Program-made: the position numbers and the translations under genes
The notes under the pieces: generated by a model
The model's database searches: none
Told to the model about the DNA's origin: nothing
The model's input: only the letters and a program-made list of their open reading frames with translations
Assembly (NCBI RefSeq): GCF_036898095.1
Contig: NC_090725.1
Coordinates: forward strand, 322,425,083-322,489,082
Reading direction: 5' to 3'
DNA from: Palaemon carinicauda
Lineage: Eukaryota > Arthropoda > Malacostraca > Decapoda > Palaemonidae
DNA length: 64,000 nt
Shown: piece after piece, positions 1 through 9,990 of the stretch
Position numbering within the stretch: the first letter of the stretch is position 1
How the letters are laid out: every line of letters begins with the position of its first letter

Positions 1-755
1 ACAAATTTTTTCAGGTTACTGATTTTTATAAATAGGCAAAGGATGAAAAAAATAATCGTCTAATATAGGAAACTTTTGGAACAATAAATAAATTAACAAT
101 AAAAAAGCTATATTTAGCTATCATAGAATCATATAACAGGAATCAAGTGAAATGAATGTCTAGAATTATAAAACAATCATAAATATAAAAAATTGCTAAA
201 TGCGTGAACCAGTTTTGTTTAGTTTCTCATTTCTAACCCAGTCATGAGATTATCTTCGCTAACAATAAAATTTATTTGATTCAACAACGGAGATAGACTT
301 CGTATTAGATATAAAATAGCTGCTGATAATTAACAGCAAACGAGAAAGTACAGAAAGTACTCAACTTACAAACTTAATAGGGGCCAAGAAGCTGTTTGTA
401 ATTAAAATTTTGTAAATTTTGGCCAAGTTTAGGCTTCACCTTACTCATATGCCTACGATTTTCAGCTGCAAAAGTCAACAAATAGTTGCATTTTATATTA
501 CAAAGGTTGCATTGCTTACTGAATTAAATTATATAATATTGTTGTATCAGAGTAATTCATTATAAACTTTTGAATCCACAATCTGAGATTTATAATTTTA
601 CTCGGATTTGTGTTTATATCTCCGAATATTTTTAAGTCTAGGAACTTCTTTTTAACAAAAATTAATAAGATTATTCCTCAAGAGATAACAGAGAAAACTT
701 CCTAATGAAACCATTAAAAATAACTTAAGCTTAGTCGTAAATCCCAAAGAAGGGT
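1..755. other. AT-rich sequence, no gene recognised
   Basis: Low-complexity AT-rich DNA with stop codons in all frames. I see no coding potential, terminal repeats or RNA gene. Confidence 0.5.
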
Positions 756-800
756 TTATTATTATTATTATTATTAATATTATTATTATTATTATTATTA
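756..800. repeat. ATT/TTA trinucleotide microsatellite
   Basis: About 15 tandem ATT units with one interruption, directly abutting the dispersed repeat that follows. Confidence 0.9.
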
Positions 801-1010
801 CAAGCCAAGGTACAACCCTAGTTGGAGAAGCAGGATGCTATAGGCCAAGGGCTCCAACAGAGAAAAATAGCCCAGTGATGAGAGGAAAAAAGGAAATAAA
901 TAAAAGATGAGAACAAATTAACAGTAAATCATTTAAAAAACAGTAACAACATCATTACAGATATGTCATATATAAACTATAAAAAGACTTATGTCAGCCT
1001 GTTCAATAAA
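801..1010. repeat. Putative dispersed (SINE-like) repeat with microsatellite tail
   Basis: The stretch after the ATT microsatellite (phrases such as AACCCTAGTTGGAGAAGCAG and GGGCTCCAACAG) resembles, from memory, a dispersed repeat seen in crustacean genomes, which typically abuts a trinucleotide microsatellite. There is only one copy in this window, so the repeat status cannot be shown here. Boundaries are approximate. Confidence 0.4.
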
Positions 1011-1276
1011 ATAATGAAATAAGAAAAGAAACAACGAAAGAGTCCAGGATTTATGATATCCAAATGACACAGAGAAAACACGAGTTTAATTCCCCGCAAC
1101 ATTACCTCGAGTGAAATACCATTTAATTTTCGTCAGATCGTCTCAAAAGTCATTTTAATGCCTTGTCGTGAGGCGAATGAGAGCTTAAACAGCCGAGCTA
1201 TCCAGCTATCCAGCAATTCAGCCGAACTGGAAATTGGGTAAGATCTTTTGCCTGCCTGGTTTGAAGCGCTGAGACC

Positions 1277-1776
1277 NNNNNNNNNNNNNNNNNNNNNNNN
1301 NNNNNNNNNNNNNNNNNNNNNNNNNNNNNNNNNNNNNNNNNNNNNNNNNNNNNNNNNNNNNNNNNNNNNNNNNNNNNNNNNNNNNNNNNNNNNNNNNNNN
1401 NNNNNNNNNNNNNNNNNNNNNNNNNNNNNNNNNNNNNNNNNNNNNNNNNNNNNNNNNNNNNNNNNNNNNNNNNNNNNNNNNNNNNNNNNNNNNNNNNNNN
1501 NNNNNNNNNNNNNNNNNNNNNNNNNNNNNNNNNNNNNNNNNNNNNNNNNNNNNNNNNNNNNNNNNNNNNNNNNNNNNNNNNNNNNNNNNNNNNNNNNNNN
1601 NNNNNNNNNNNNNNNNNNNNNNNNNNNNNNNNNNNNNNNNNNNNNNNNNNNNNNNNNNNNNNNNNNNNNNNNNNNNNNNNNNNNNNNNNNNNNNNNNNNN
1701 NNNNNNNNNNNNNNNNNNNNNNNNNNNNNNNNNNNNNNNNNNNNNNNNNNNNNNNNNNNNNNNNNNNNNNNNNNNN
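1277..1776. other. Assembly gap (500 N)
   Basis: Exactly 500 consecutive N, the size often used for scaffold joins of unknown length. Any frame crossing it is meaningless. Sequence on the right is DIRS family A; sequence on the left is unrelated to it, so the 5' part of element A0 lies in or beyond the gap. Confidence 0.97.
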
Positions 1777-2327
1777 AGATCCATGCCTTTAGTAAAAACA
1801 TCGGCTTTTCTACAGATAAAGCCACATGTTCGCTTCAGCTTGGTTTCTTGGCCAAAAATGAACTGCCTTCTCGTCCTTGGCCTAAATCTTTTGATATACC
1901 TTGCCTATCAGAGATCGTAGGCAACGAGCTTGAAAGAGTACTGTGCCCAGTTAGAGCTCTTAAGTTTTATTTAGCTCGTACCAGATCCTTACGAGGTGGA
2001 TCTGAGGCCTTATGGTGCTCAGTTAAGAAGCCCTCATTGCCTATGTCTAAAAATGCTTTACAGTATCGTATTTCATTAGATTTTTAATCCGAGAGGCTCA
2101 TTCTCACTTAAGTGAAAAAGATCGTTGTTTACTTAAGGTCAAGACGCACGAAGTAGAGCGATAGCAACTTCCGTGGCCTTTAACCCTTTAAGGTCCACCC
2201 TAGGTTTTATGGGAAACTTTAAAAATTCCTTTTAGTATGTTGTAGTATAAGAAAATACAAGACCTTTTTATTCTTGTGTACTTTTAAAAATTTTCCAAAT
2301 TACCGAAATAATTGCATGCAATGAAGT

Positions 2328-2398
2328 ATCCCATTTGGGTACCTTGGGCGAGGTTTAGGCGGACCACGCTCATCCCATATGGGATCTATTGGACCTTA
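2328..2398 (+). repeat. piggyBac subterminal inverted repeat, left arm
   Basis: About 71 bp, nearly identical in inverted orientation to 4018-4089. It contains the palindromic word ATCCCATATGGGAT and the core TTTAGGCGGACCACGCTCAT. Long subterminal repeats inside short TIRs are known in piggyBac elements and are thought to bind transposase. Confidence 0.85.
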
Positions 2399-2743
2399 TC
2401 GGCACAGATTTTGAAGTTTTCTACTAATGTTGATTCGTCACAAATCATATGATTATTAATGACTAAACAGTTTTTTTATAGTTCCAATGTATAACAGAAC
2501 ACGTATATGGCTTAACAATTTTATTAAATAAAAAATTACGTTGTAAATACTAGAAAATACAATATAATAAATACAAAAATACTATGAAAATACAAAATAC
2601 TATGAAAATGCATAAAATATATTAAACCTCACTCATAATCGAAAAAAAAGAAACATATTATAAAACTTACTAAAAAATCTAGTGAAAAAGAGCAAAAAAT
2701 TTACTTAGAAATCTTATGGAACAAAGCAAAACAATTTTGACTT

Positions 2744-3207
2744 TCAGTGAGGCAAAGGGCCACCTTGCATCTCCTCACACATCCAGCGAGACCTGTAGTT
2801 GTGGCCTGCAGTAGAACAGAACTTGCAGGTCTGCCTCATGGTGACATGCTTTGGCATATGTAGGGTAGGGGCATCTTGGCGTGACTTTACACTTGGCACA
2901 ACTGCCCGTTGGCCCCCTTTTGGGCAGAGCGACATCCCTGATGCCAAGAGAAGTCCTAGTAATCTTGAAGTTATATGTCTTGAAACTTCTCACGCCAATT
3001 TGAGATATCCAGTCGAAAGTCCTCGTAAGGTTCCCTCAAGAAGTCTGGCTGTGGATGAATGAAGGTCCGGTAGGGGCTGGATGTGAATGTCGTCCATCTT
3101 TCATTCAACAACACGAGGCCTCTTAGGGTTAACCTCACCTTCAACTTCAACTTCCTCTTCCACAGGCATCTCCTGAGGGACAACAACATTAACCCTGCGA
3201 GCTGAAA
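2744..3207 (-). pseudogene. piggyBac transposase, C-terminal exon fragment
   Basis: Read on the minus strand, an acidic stretch (about 3207-3105: PQEMPVEEEVEVEGEV, then NPKRPR) follows a plausible splice acceptor (a pyrimidine tract ending TTTCAG near 3208). At 2744-2870 a cysteine-rich C-terminus contains C-x2-C and a later W-x-C, matching in form the CRD of piggyBac transposases. The central RNase-H-like catalytic domain that should lie between them is absent, and there are stop codons. The acidic part is probably N-terminal sequence fused to the CRD by an internal deletion. Confidence 0.65.
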
Positions 3208-3261
3208 TAAGAATAAAGTAACATTAATGAAACAGTAAATGAATCATGTGTGATGGTTTGT

Positions 3262-3366
3262 GTGCATGCATGTGTGTGCATGTGTATGTCAGTGAGTATG
3301 CATGTGTGTGCATCTGTATGTCAGTGAGTATGCATGTGTGTGCATATGTATGTCAGTGAGTATGCA
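3262..3366. repeat. 32-bp GT-rich tandem repeat
   Basis: About three units of period 32 (CAGTGAG starts at 3290, 3322 and 3354), within the piggyBac element, probably in its former intron. Confidence 0.85.
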
Positions 3367-3492
3367 AGTACACAAATAGGTTTTAAAAATACCCATTGTT
3401 TTACAAAAATTTAAAGGGCAACACAATGAAAATAAATTTAAAGAGCAACTATTGTAACAACGAGACTTTTAAAAAAGAAAATTAAACAAATA

Positions 3493-3556
<64 letters not shown>
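3493..3556. repeat. CT/GA dinucleotide microsatellite
   Basis: About 30 CT units with one interruption, between the two transposase fragments, in what looks like a transposase intron. Confidence 0.95.
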
Positions 3557-3557
<1 letters not shown>

Positions 3558-3571
3558 AGGATGTCTCATTA

Positions 3572-3784
3572 CTAACCTCTAGCATTGGGAGAGTCAAAGG
3601 CATCCTCCTGTGTAAGGCCTTCGTCAGGAACGTACGTAGGGTCGTCGTCATCACTGTCGACATCCAAAGGGCTCATGTTGACATCACTTCCTTCAGCGTC
3701 ATTAGGGGCAACCCATGGTGTATGATCCTGAGTCTCCAATGCAGCATTGCGATGCCCATAAAAGATATGGCCAGGAAACTGCAA
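3572..3784 (-). pseudogene. piggyBac transposase, N-terminal acidic exon fragment
   Basis: A 70-codon minus-strand frame rich in Asp/Glu (motif DVDSDDDDPTYVPDEG), typical of the disordered acidic N-terminus of piggyBac transposases. It ends at a plausible donor (AG then GTTAGT at about 3575). Its family assignment rests mostly on its position inside a TTAA/CCC-TIR element. Confidence 0.6.
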
Positions 3785-4017
3785 GGAAAAAAAATTAAAA
3801 TCATGTAATAAAAAAAAAATGTAACTTTTCCTAACAAGAACGTATCATTCAATACCTTGTAAGGTAATAATTTGTATGCACATGACGCTAACATCTCTAA
3901 ATAACCACTATTATTTCTATAAATATTGTTAAAAACTATTCACAAATGTCTAAGACAATCACTAGAAAAAGATTGCAAAAATGATGTGCGTCGTAAAGTA
4001 GTGCCCGATAGAACCGT

Positions 4018-4089
4018 TAAGGTCCAATAGATCCCATATGGGATGAGCGTGGTCCGCCTAAACTCGACCGAGGTAGCCCATATGGGATC
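4018..4089 (-). repeat. piggyBac subterminal inverted repeat, right arm
   Basis: Inverted counterpart of 2328-2398, with a few mismatches. It lies 388 bp inside the right TIR; the left arm lies 144 bp inside the left TIR, so the arrangement is asymmetric. Confidence 0.85.
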
Positions 4090-5049
4090 TATACTTTTTC
4101 CGATAGTCACTACGACACGTCAGTAACACTACAGCCCTTGAAACCCACATCAAAAGGTAAGCATATCACTAGCTTCACTATCCTACAGTCACTGTGTACT
4201 TACCATGATTATGGAGGTCAGGGGGGGAGGATATGTGACGTTACTGCAACGCGTTTTGTCACTTTTCCGACTTGAGCACAAGTGAGGTTCTTTGGAAGGA
4301 GATACAGACTTGGCGAGAGAAGGACAGGCGGCTTCTGATTGGCTGATTCGAAGAGCAGAGGAGTGTCTCTATGAGTTGCCAAAGAGTCAATTTCAGACAA
4401 GCATAAACATGTTCACCACGACTACCCAAAAGTAGCTGTTTTAAAGATCCCGTTTGGGCTATTTGGTCGTTAAAGGGTTAAGCAAAACAGATCTCTGCGA
4501 AGTATTATGGACGCGACCTTTTGGAGGAGCAAGTCGGTGTTCGCTTCATTTTACTTAAAAGACGTCCAGACTCTTTATGAGGACTGCTACAACTGGGTCC
4601 ATTCGTTGCAGCTAGTGCAGTAGTGGGTGAGGGTTCTACCACTACATTCCCTTAATTCCAATATCCTTTTAATCTTCTCTTGAAATGTTTTTAATCTTGT
4701 TTTGGGTTGTACGGAAGGCTGAGAAGCCTTTCGCATCCTTTTTGATTTGGCGGGGTGGTCAAATGTCGTTTCTTGAGAGCGCCCAGATTAAGGGTTTTGA
4801 TGAGGTCCTGTTGTATGGGTGGTTGCCCTGGATATAACAGCTCCTGAGAGTCTTTCAGCATCCTGAGAGGATGGCTGGGCTTCGTGAGGAAAGCGGACTA
4901 ATAAGGCAGAGTAATCGTCAGAGTCAGCTTCCTTACCAGTACCTATATTTATTTGGGTTTTGTTATGATATAACTGTCAAAAACTCTAAGCATATACGCC
5001 TTTATTGTATTAATACTGGTCTCTACCCACCACCATGGGTTGTGAATCG

Positions 5050-5375
5050 GCTATTATATATTCACCGCTAAGTTTAATATTTAAAAATATATTTTGATTA
5101 TAAAATAAATTTTTGAATATACTTACCCGGTGAATATATAAATTAAAGGCCCTCCCTTCCTCCCCCGATAGAGACCCAGCGGAATGAGAAGAACTGGAGC
5201 TGTTTACAAGTATATGCGGTATCTGGCCGATAGTCGGCGCTGGTGGGCACACCCGCAACCTTCATGGCGATCGCTCGCGAGTTTTTGTGTTTTCTGTCGA
5301 GCCGTCCGAGACGTCAGCTATTATATATTCACCGGGTAAGTATATTCAAAAATTTATTTTATAATCAAAATATCA
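5050..5375 (+). repeat. DIRS-A0 internal complementary region and right inverted terminal repeat
   Basis: The block around 5050-5145 is a near inverted copy of 5320-5375 plus the expected left end of the element (AATATTAAACTTAGC-type sequence), as in A1. This is the DIRS arrangement in which an internal region is complementary to the joined ends of the circular intermediate. Confidence 0.8.
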
Positions 5376-6049
5376 TAATTCTGTGTTTGTTACAGCTCTC
5401 CTTCCGTGAGTGTAAGTGGTTTTGAGGGCACGTGCCTGTTGTGTAATTCTTGTGTTCTTTTCTCTCGGGATTCCTCTTCGGAGTCTTCCCGGGGAATGAA
5501 TGTTAACTAATTACTTTTTTATTATTTCACAGTTATCGATCTAGTTTCGTATGTATAATGTGACAACGAAGCGAGTTTGGGGAGTCTGCTGTTGCTGCCT
5601 CCCCTATAGATCTTCGTCAGGGGGCGTGTCTCCTCCTGGAAGTGCTCCCGTGACGACTGACAGCTCTTCAGTTCATCTTAGAACTCTCAGGAGGCTCGCC
5701 TCCTTGGGTAGGTAATTTCCCTTCCGAGGGAAGGTTCCCTGTCCAGGCTTGAGTTTTTCCCTTCGGGGGGAACTCCTCTTACCTTATTTTTGTTCTCTGG
5801 TCCTCCGGTGGTTATGCTCTTTGTTGCTGAGCGACCCTTTTTGTAACCTTGGCTCAAGGGCTGAGCGGTTGCAAGCTCGGACCGTGGAATTCGTCCGACT
5901 ATGCTCTTGGTGCTGAGCGGTCGCACCTGCAGCTACGCTCAAGGGGGCTGAGCAACTGCAGGAGCCCCTCTTCGGAGGATTACTCTTTTTAGGTCACTTG
6001 CTGATCCCTGTCTCTTCTACGAAGTGTTCCTCTTTCGTTCGTGAGAGGA

Positions 6050-6560
6050 GGACACTCATAGAGACTCCTCTTCGGAGGACTCTCCTGCTGTTGTTGCTGA
6101 AGGGATCAGTCCCCTTCGGGGGGCTTCTGAGCCCTACGGTCTCTCCTGCGAGTGTTCTCCCCCAGGGGGGGGTTCACCACAGACTCCGTCTGCTGTTGTT
6201 GCTGAAGGCTCAGTCCCCTTCGGGGGGCAGCTGAGCCCTACGGTCTCTCCCGCGAGTGCTTCTCCCCCGAGGGGGAGGGCACCACAGAGACACTTCTTCG
6301 GAGGCCTCCGTCTGCTGTTGTTGCTGAAGGCTCAGTCCCGTTCGTGGGGGCAGTTGAGCCCCTACGGTCCTCTCCTGCGAGTGCTTCTCCCCCGGGAGGG
6401 GGAATTCACCACAGAGGCTCCTCTTCAGAGGACTCCGTCTGCTGTTGTTGCTGAGGGCTCAGTTCCCTTCGGGGACAGCTGATGCCAACGGTCTCTCCTG
6501 CCAGTGACTCTTCCCCTCGGGGGAGTTCACGATCAGAGACTCCTCTTCGGAGGTCGGAGG
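6050..6560 (+). repeat. B0 ORF1 tandem repeats, 105-127 bp units
   Basis: Four imperfect units, marked by TTGTTGCTGA at 6091, 6196, 6318 and 6445. Each contains CTCAGTYCC, a CTTCGGGG run, GGTCTCTCCTGC and a CACAGAG...CTTCGGAGG segment. Units differ by indels that shift frame, so no long ORF survives. Confidence 0.85.
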
Positions 6561-6798
6561 GTGTTGCGCCTGTCCGAGGTCGTCTTCATCTTTATTCGAC
6601 GTTCTCTGCAGAGGAACCTCCTCGTTGAGTACCGACCTTTGCAGCTGCTCTACTCCTGCCAGACCTTCTAGTCTTCACCTCCGTTCCTGGACGCAGATGC
6701 GCAGTGGGCGCCAACACACCCCGTTTACAACGGGCACCGGTCCCTTCGGGGCTAAGGGGCTTATTCCACAGTGTGGGTAAGTCCCTTAAGTGCCAGTT

Positions 6799-6995
6799 GT
6801 TCCGTAACCGAAATACAAACCACGCTATTTACAAAGGTTATTACTTTTAGCGTAGCTGAAATGGCGAGCCATTAGAATTTAACGAGGGTGTATTACCCCC
6901 GCGCTAGTTAGCGGGGGGGTAGGGGAGTGGTAGCTAGCTACCCCTCCTCCCCCTCACACACAGGTGAATACTCACTTTCACTTTTGGCTCGGACT
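6799..6995 (+). repeat. B1 left inverted terminal repeat
   Basis: The segment 6840-6990 (TAGCGTAGCTGAAATGGCGA through the GTAGCTAGCTAC palindrome to the TCACTTTCACTT end) is the inverted copy of 14552-14710. The outermost 25-40 bp differ between ends, the usual non-identical DIRS termini. Confidence 0.85.
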
Positions 6996-7062
6996 GTGAC
7001 AGACGTCTCTCTGTCTTGGTCCTCGCTTGGCAGCCATTGTCTGTTTTGTCTTTACTTATTCG

Positions 7063-7141
7063 CTTACTTTTCTTTTACTCAATATATATGTAAACATGTT
7101 TTTCATGTTTGTATATATATTTGAGTATAGAAATAAGTAAG
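7063..7141. repeat. Long imperfect hairpin
   Basis: Arms 7063-7098 and 7104-7141 pair over about 36 bp with a TTTTT loop (centre AAACATG-TTTTT-CATGTTT). It lies in the B1 leader. The same sequence is not seen in B0 or B2. Confidence 0.7.
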
Positions 7142-7689
7142 TTTCCTTTTCAGATGTGTGTGTGTAGTGTACGATATCTACGTGGAGGCCTCGGCAGTTA
7201 GGCCACCACGCCTAATTTTATGGGTTGCGATCGAGTTTGACTTCGGTCTTTCTCTCTCTCTCTCTCTTGAGGTCGTTCACCCTTTTACTATGTTTTACTA
7301 CGCCCTTGTAGCTTCCTTCCCGTGTGGGTGGGGGTTGCTACGCCGTACATTTTGTCTCAATTAGTTTATGAATCTAATTGTAGTTGTTAATTTTTCAGCT
7401 TGTAGAACGATTCCTTTCGGGGTTTTCGTTTTTTTTTTTTTTTTCTTTAGTGTTCATTCATTTTTAAATTACATAATTACATAGTTACATAATTATAATT
7501 GTTATAATTCTGTTTTGGTTACAGCTCTCCTTCCGCGAGTGTAAGTGGTTGTGAGGGGCACGTGCCTGTTGTGTAATTCTTGTTCCTTTTCCTCGGGATT
7601 CCTCTTCGGAGCCTTCCCGGGGGAATGAATGTGTACTAATATTATTTGTTTTATTTTTTTACAGTTACCGATCTAGTTCGTTTCTGTAA

Positions 7690-8720
7690 TATAGCAACGG
7701 TGTGAGCTGTCTGGTTGAGTCCTGGGGATTCGGCTGTTGCCTGCTCCCCCCTTGTATTGTCGTCAGGGGCGTGTCTCCTTCTACTGGTAGTACTCCCGTG
7801 TCGACGGACAGCTCTCCAGTTCATTTTAGAACAGTCAGGAGGCTTGCCTCCTTGGGCGGATAACTTTCCTTCCGAGGGAAGTTTTTTCCTGTCCAGGCTT
7901 GAGCTTTTCCTCTTATGGGGGGTTCTTCTCTTGCCTTTTTTTCGTGCGACTATGCTCTTGGTGGCTGAGCGGTCGCACCTGCAGTTTCGCTCAAGGGGCT
8001 GGGCAACTGCAGGAGCTCCTCTTCGGAGGATTGCCCCTTTTAGGTCACTGGCTGACCAGTCTCTTCCACGAAGTGTTTCTCTTTCGTTCGCGAGAGAGTA
8101 CACTCATAGAGACTCCTCTTCGGAGGTTTCTTCTGTTGCTGTTGCTGTTGGCCTCCCTCGCCGTAAGGCCCTCCGTCCGCCTCGTCGTAAGGGCCTCTCA
8201 TCTCCCTATAAGGGTGCTTGAGGCGCCTTTTTGAATCTCCGTTTGCAGCCTACAACTTCTTTTTCTCGATCTTCCGTCTTGGTGCAGATGGACAGCAGTC
8301 TAATCTCGTCTCTTCCGACGGGCAACGGTCTTCCCGACGGACAACGGTCTTCCCGACGGACAGCGGTCTTCCGACGGACATCAGTCCTCCCGGCGGACAA
8401 CGATCCCTTCGGGGGCAAAGGGTTGCCCCCACGGGGGTTTCTTCCCTTGCGTGTCAGGGTTTCCCTGCGCGCCCCTTCTGTTCGTCAGCGCTCTCCTGTT
8501 CGTCAGCGCTTTCAAGATGATCTTCCCTGCGGTTCCTGTTACGTGCCCTGTGCGCCCACGTTCGCCCTCGCGATCTAGAACTTCGGTTCAGGTCGGGGTC
8601 AAGGACTCTTCTTTACGCAGGCTTCCACGCGTAGCCTTCTGCTCGTCAGGCGATCATCAGCTCGTCAGCGATCATCAGCTCGTCAGCGATCATCAGCTCG
8701 CCAGCGATCGTCAGCTCGTC
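7690..8720 (+). pseudogene. B1 ORF1 (gag-like) remnant
   Basis: A GC-rich coding-like stretch with several overlapping open frames and frameshifts. It includes the Arg/Ser/Pro-rich block near 8150-8225 (frame with PRRKALRPPRRKGLSSPYKG) that corresponds to the block at 54165-54250 of B2. ORF1 of DIRS elements is presumed to be a nucleic-acid-binding gag analogue. No single frame is intact, and the 3' part dissolves into minisatellites. Confidence 0.55.
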
Positions 8721-8755
8721 AGCGATCATCAGCTCGCCAGCGATCTCCGGATCGC
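8648..8755 (+). repeat. 18-bp tandem repeat (GATCATCAGCTCGTCAGC)
   Basis: Six or so 18-bp units with variants (CATCAGCTCGTC, CGTCAGCTCGTC, CATCAGCTCGCC). Being a multiple of three it is read in frame as a six-residue SDHQLV/SDHQLA repeat. Confidence 0.9.
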
Positions 8756-8819
8756 CCACGTGTGTTACAGCTGGCACGCCAACGTTCTCCAACACTTCTG
8801 AAGGAACATGGTTCGCCAG

Positions 8820-9108
8820 CTACTAGCTCAACTGCGGATGCTGATCGCCATCGCGCGACCCTCAACTGCAGATACTGATCGCCATCGCGCGACCCTCAAC
8901 TGCGGATGCTGATCGCCATCGCGCGACCCTCAACTGCGGATGCTGATCGCCATCGCGCGACCCTCAACTGCAGATGCTGATCGCCATCGCGCGACCCTCA
9001 ACTGCGGATGCTGATCGCCATCGCGTGACCCTCAACTGCGGATGCTGATCGCCATCGCGCGACCCTCAACTGCGGATGCTGATCGCCATCGCGCGACCCT
9101 CAACTGCG
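8820..9108 (+). repeat. 34-bp tandem repeat
   Basis: About eight units of period 34 containing CTGATCGCCATCGCGCGACC and CTCAACTGCGGATG. Not a multiple of three, so the reading frame rotates through the array. Confidence 0.9.
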
Positions 9109-9660
9109 CGCCATCGCACAACCCTGAACGATTGCCCGCTTACGCATGCTGCTCCTCATCGCACCACCCTGAACGATCGCCCTCCTGCAGATGCTGATCA
9201 CCATCGCACCCTTTCACGCGATCATTCACCTGCGCATGCTGCTCGCCATCGCACAACCCTGAACGATTGCCCGCTTACGCATGCTGCTCCTCATCGCACA
9301 ACCCTGAACGATCGCCCTCTTGCGGATGCTGATCACCATCGCACCCTTTCACGCGATCATTCACCTGCGCATGCTGCTTGCCATCGCACAACCCTGAACG
9401 ATTGCCCGCTTACGCATGCTGCTCCTCATCGCACCACCCTGAACGATCGCCCTCCTGCAGATGCTGATCACCATCGCACCCTTTCACGCGATCATTCACC
9501 TACACATGCTGCTCGCCATCGCACAACCCTGCACGATTGCCCGCTTACGCATGCCTGCTCCTCATCGCACAACCCTGAACGCTCGCCCTCTTGCGGATGC
9601 TGATCACCATCGCACCCTATCACGCGATCATTCACCTACACATTGCTCGCCATCGCTTAC
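9109..9660 (+). repeat. 135-bp higher-order tandem repeat
   Basis: Four units starting at 9109, 9244, 9379 and 9514 (spacing 135 each). Each is built from three degenerate sub-units around CATCGCAC...CTGAACGAT and ends in CACGCGATCATTCACCT. In one frame it gives a 45-residue repeat rich in His, Arg, Thr, Ala and Asp (HRTTLND motifs) open for 175 codons (9076-9603). Confidence 0.92.
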
Positions 9661-9714
9661 CGCCAGCGATCTTCTTCACCTACGCGGCAGCACGATCCCT
9701 CGCCGTCACGCCCA

Positions 9715-9990
9715 TTCGCCCGCGCGATCGCGCGCCCGCGCGATCGCTCGCCCGCGCGATCGCTCGCCTGCGCGCCCGCGCGATCGCTCGCCTGCGCGCC
9801 CGCGCGATCGCTCGCCTGCGCGCCCGCGCGATCGCTCGCCTGCGCGCCCGCGCGATCGCTCGCCTGCGCGCCCGCGCGACCGCTCGCCTGCGCGCCCGCG
9901 CGACCGCTCGCCTGCGCGCCCGCGCGACCACTCGCCTGTGCGCCCGCGCGACCATTCGCCTTTGCGCGACCGTTCGCCCTCGCGCGACCA
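9715..9990 (+). repeat. 24-bp tandem repeat encoding RDRSPARP
   Basis: About nine to ten units of CGCGCCCGCGCGATCGCTCG plus CCTG (24 bp), in phase with the codon frame, giving an eight-residue Arg/Ser/Pro repeat like an RS domain. Later units drift to GACCGCTCG, then GACCACTCG and GACCATTCG, a gradient of variants along the array. Frames on both strands are open across it because the unit lacks stop words. Confidence 0.93.

Larger units (their letters stand above)
2184..4477 (-). mobile_element. piggyBac-superfamily element, internally deleted
   Basis: It lies between two TTAA target duplications (2180-2183 and 4478-4481). Its terminal inverted repeats are CCCTTTAAGGTCC on the left and CCCTTTAACGACC on the right, both starting with the CCC typical of piggyBac. 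Removing the element plus one TTAA rejoins the DIRS-A0 recombinase (compare A1 near 29450). The 2,294-bp body keeps transposase fragments on the minus strand but lacks the DDD catalytic core, so it is a non-autonomous deletion derivative. Confidence 0.9.
1777..4651 (+). pseudogene. DIRS-A0 tyrosine recombinase remnant
   Basis: Recognisable DIRS YR segments are: the middle of the catalytic domain (motif LGFLAKNELPSRPWPKSFD), the HxxR region around 2150, then after the transposon the WRSKSVFASFYLKDV block (about 4535) that holds the W and the presumed catalytic Y. It is broken by frameshifts near 2085, near the HxxR motif and near 4592, and by the 2.3-kb piggyBac insertion. The first catalytic R (in AKRVSEI in other copies) falls in the gap. 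Non-functional. Confidence 0.85.
1777..5375 (+). mobile_element. DIRS family A copy A0 (3' part), split by a piggyBac element
   Basis: What remains is the C-terminal half of a tyrosine recombinase (1777-2183, resuming 4482-4651), a 3' untranslated region (4652-5030), an internal complementary region and the right inverted terminal repeat (to about 5375). It aligns throughout with copy A1 at 29060-30361. Removing the piggyBac element and one TTAA restores continuity. The right end lies against family-B sequence (B0), so A0 is inserted in B0. The 5' part is lost at the gap. Confidence 0.85.

Noticed and set aside
1133..2087. Long open frames of 188-279 codons at the left of the window
   Set aside because: They run through the 500-N gap and consist mostly of undefined residues.
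5360..5400. A0 in B0 and A2 in B2 seem to be inserted at the same B position (both followed by TTCTGTGTTTG-like sequence)
   Set aside because: Only about 11 bp are shared. Downstream B0 and B2 differ, so homology of the two sites cannot be shown and the match may be chance.
8640..9110. Regularly spaced direct repeats that could suggest a CRISPR array
   Set aside because: Units are contiguous with no unique spacers and the surroundings are eukaryotic retroelements, so this is a minisatellite.
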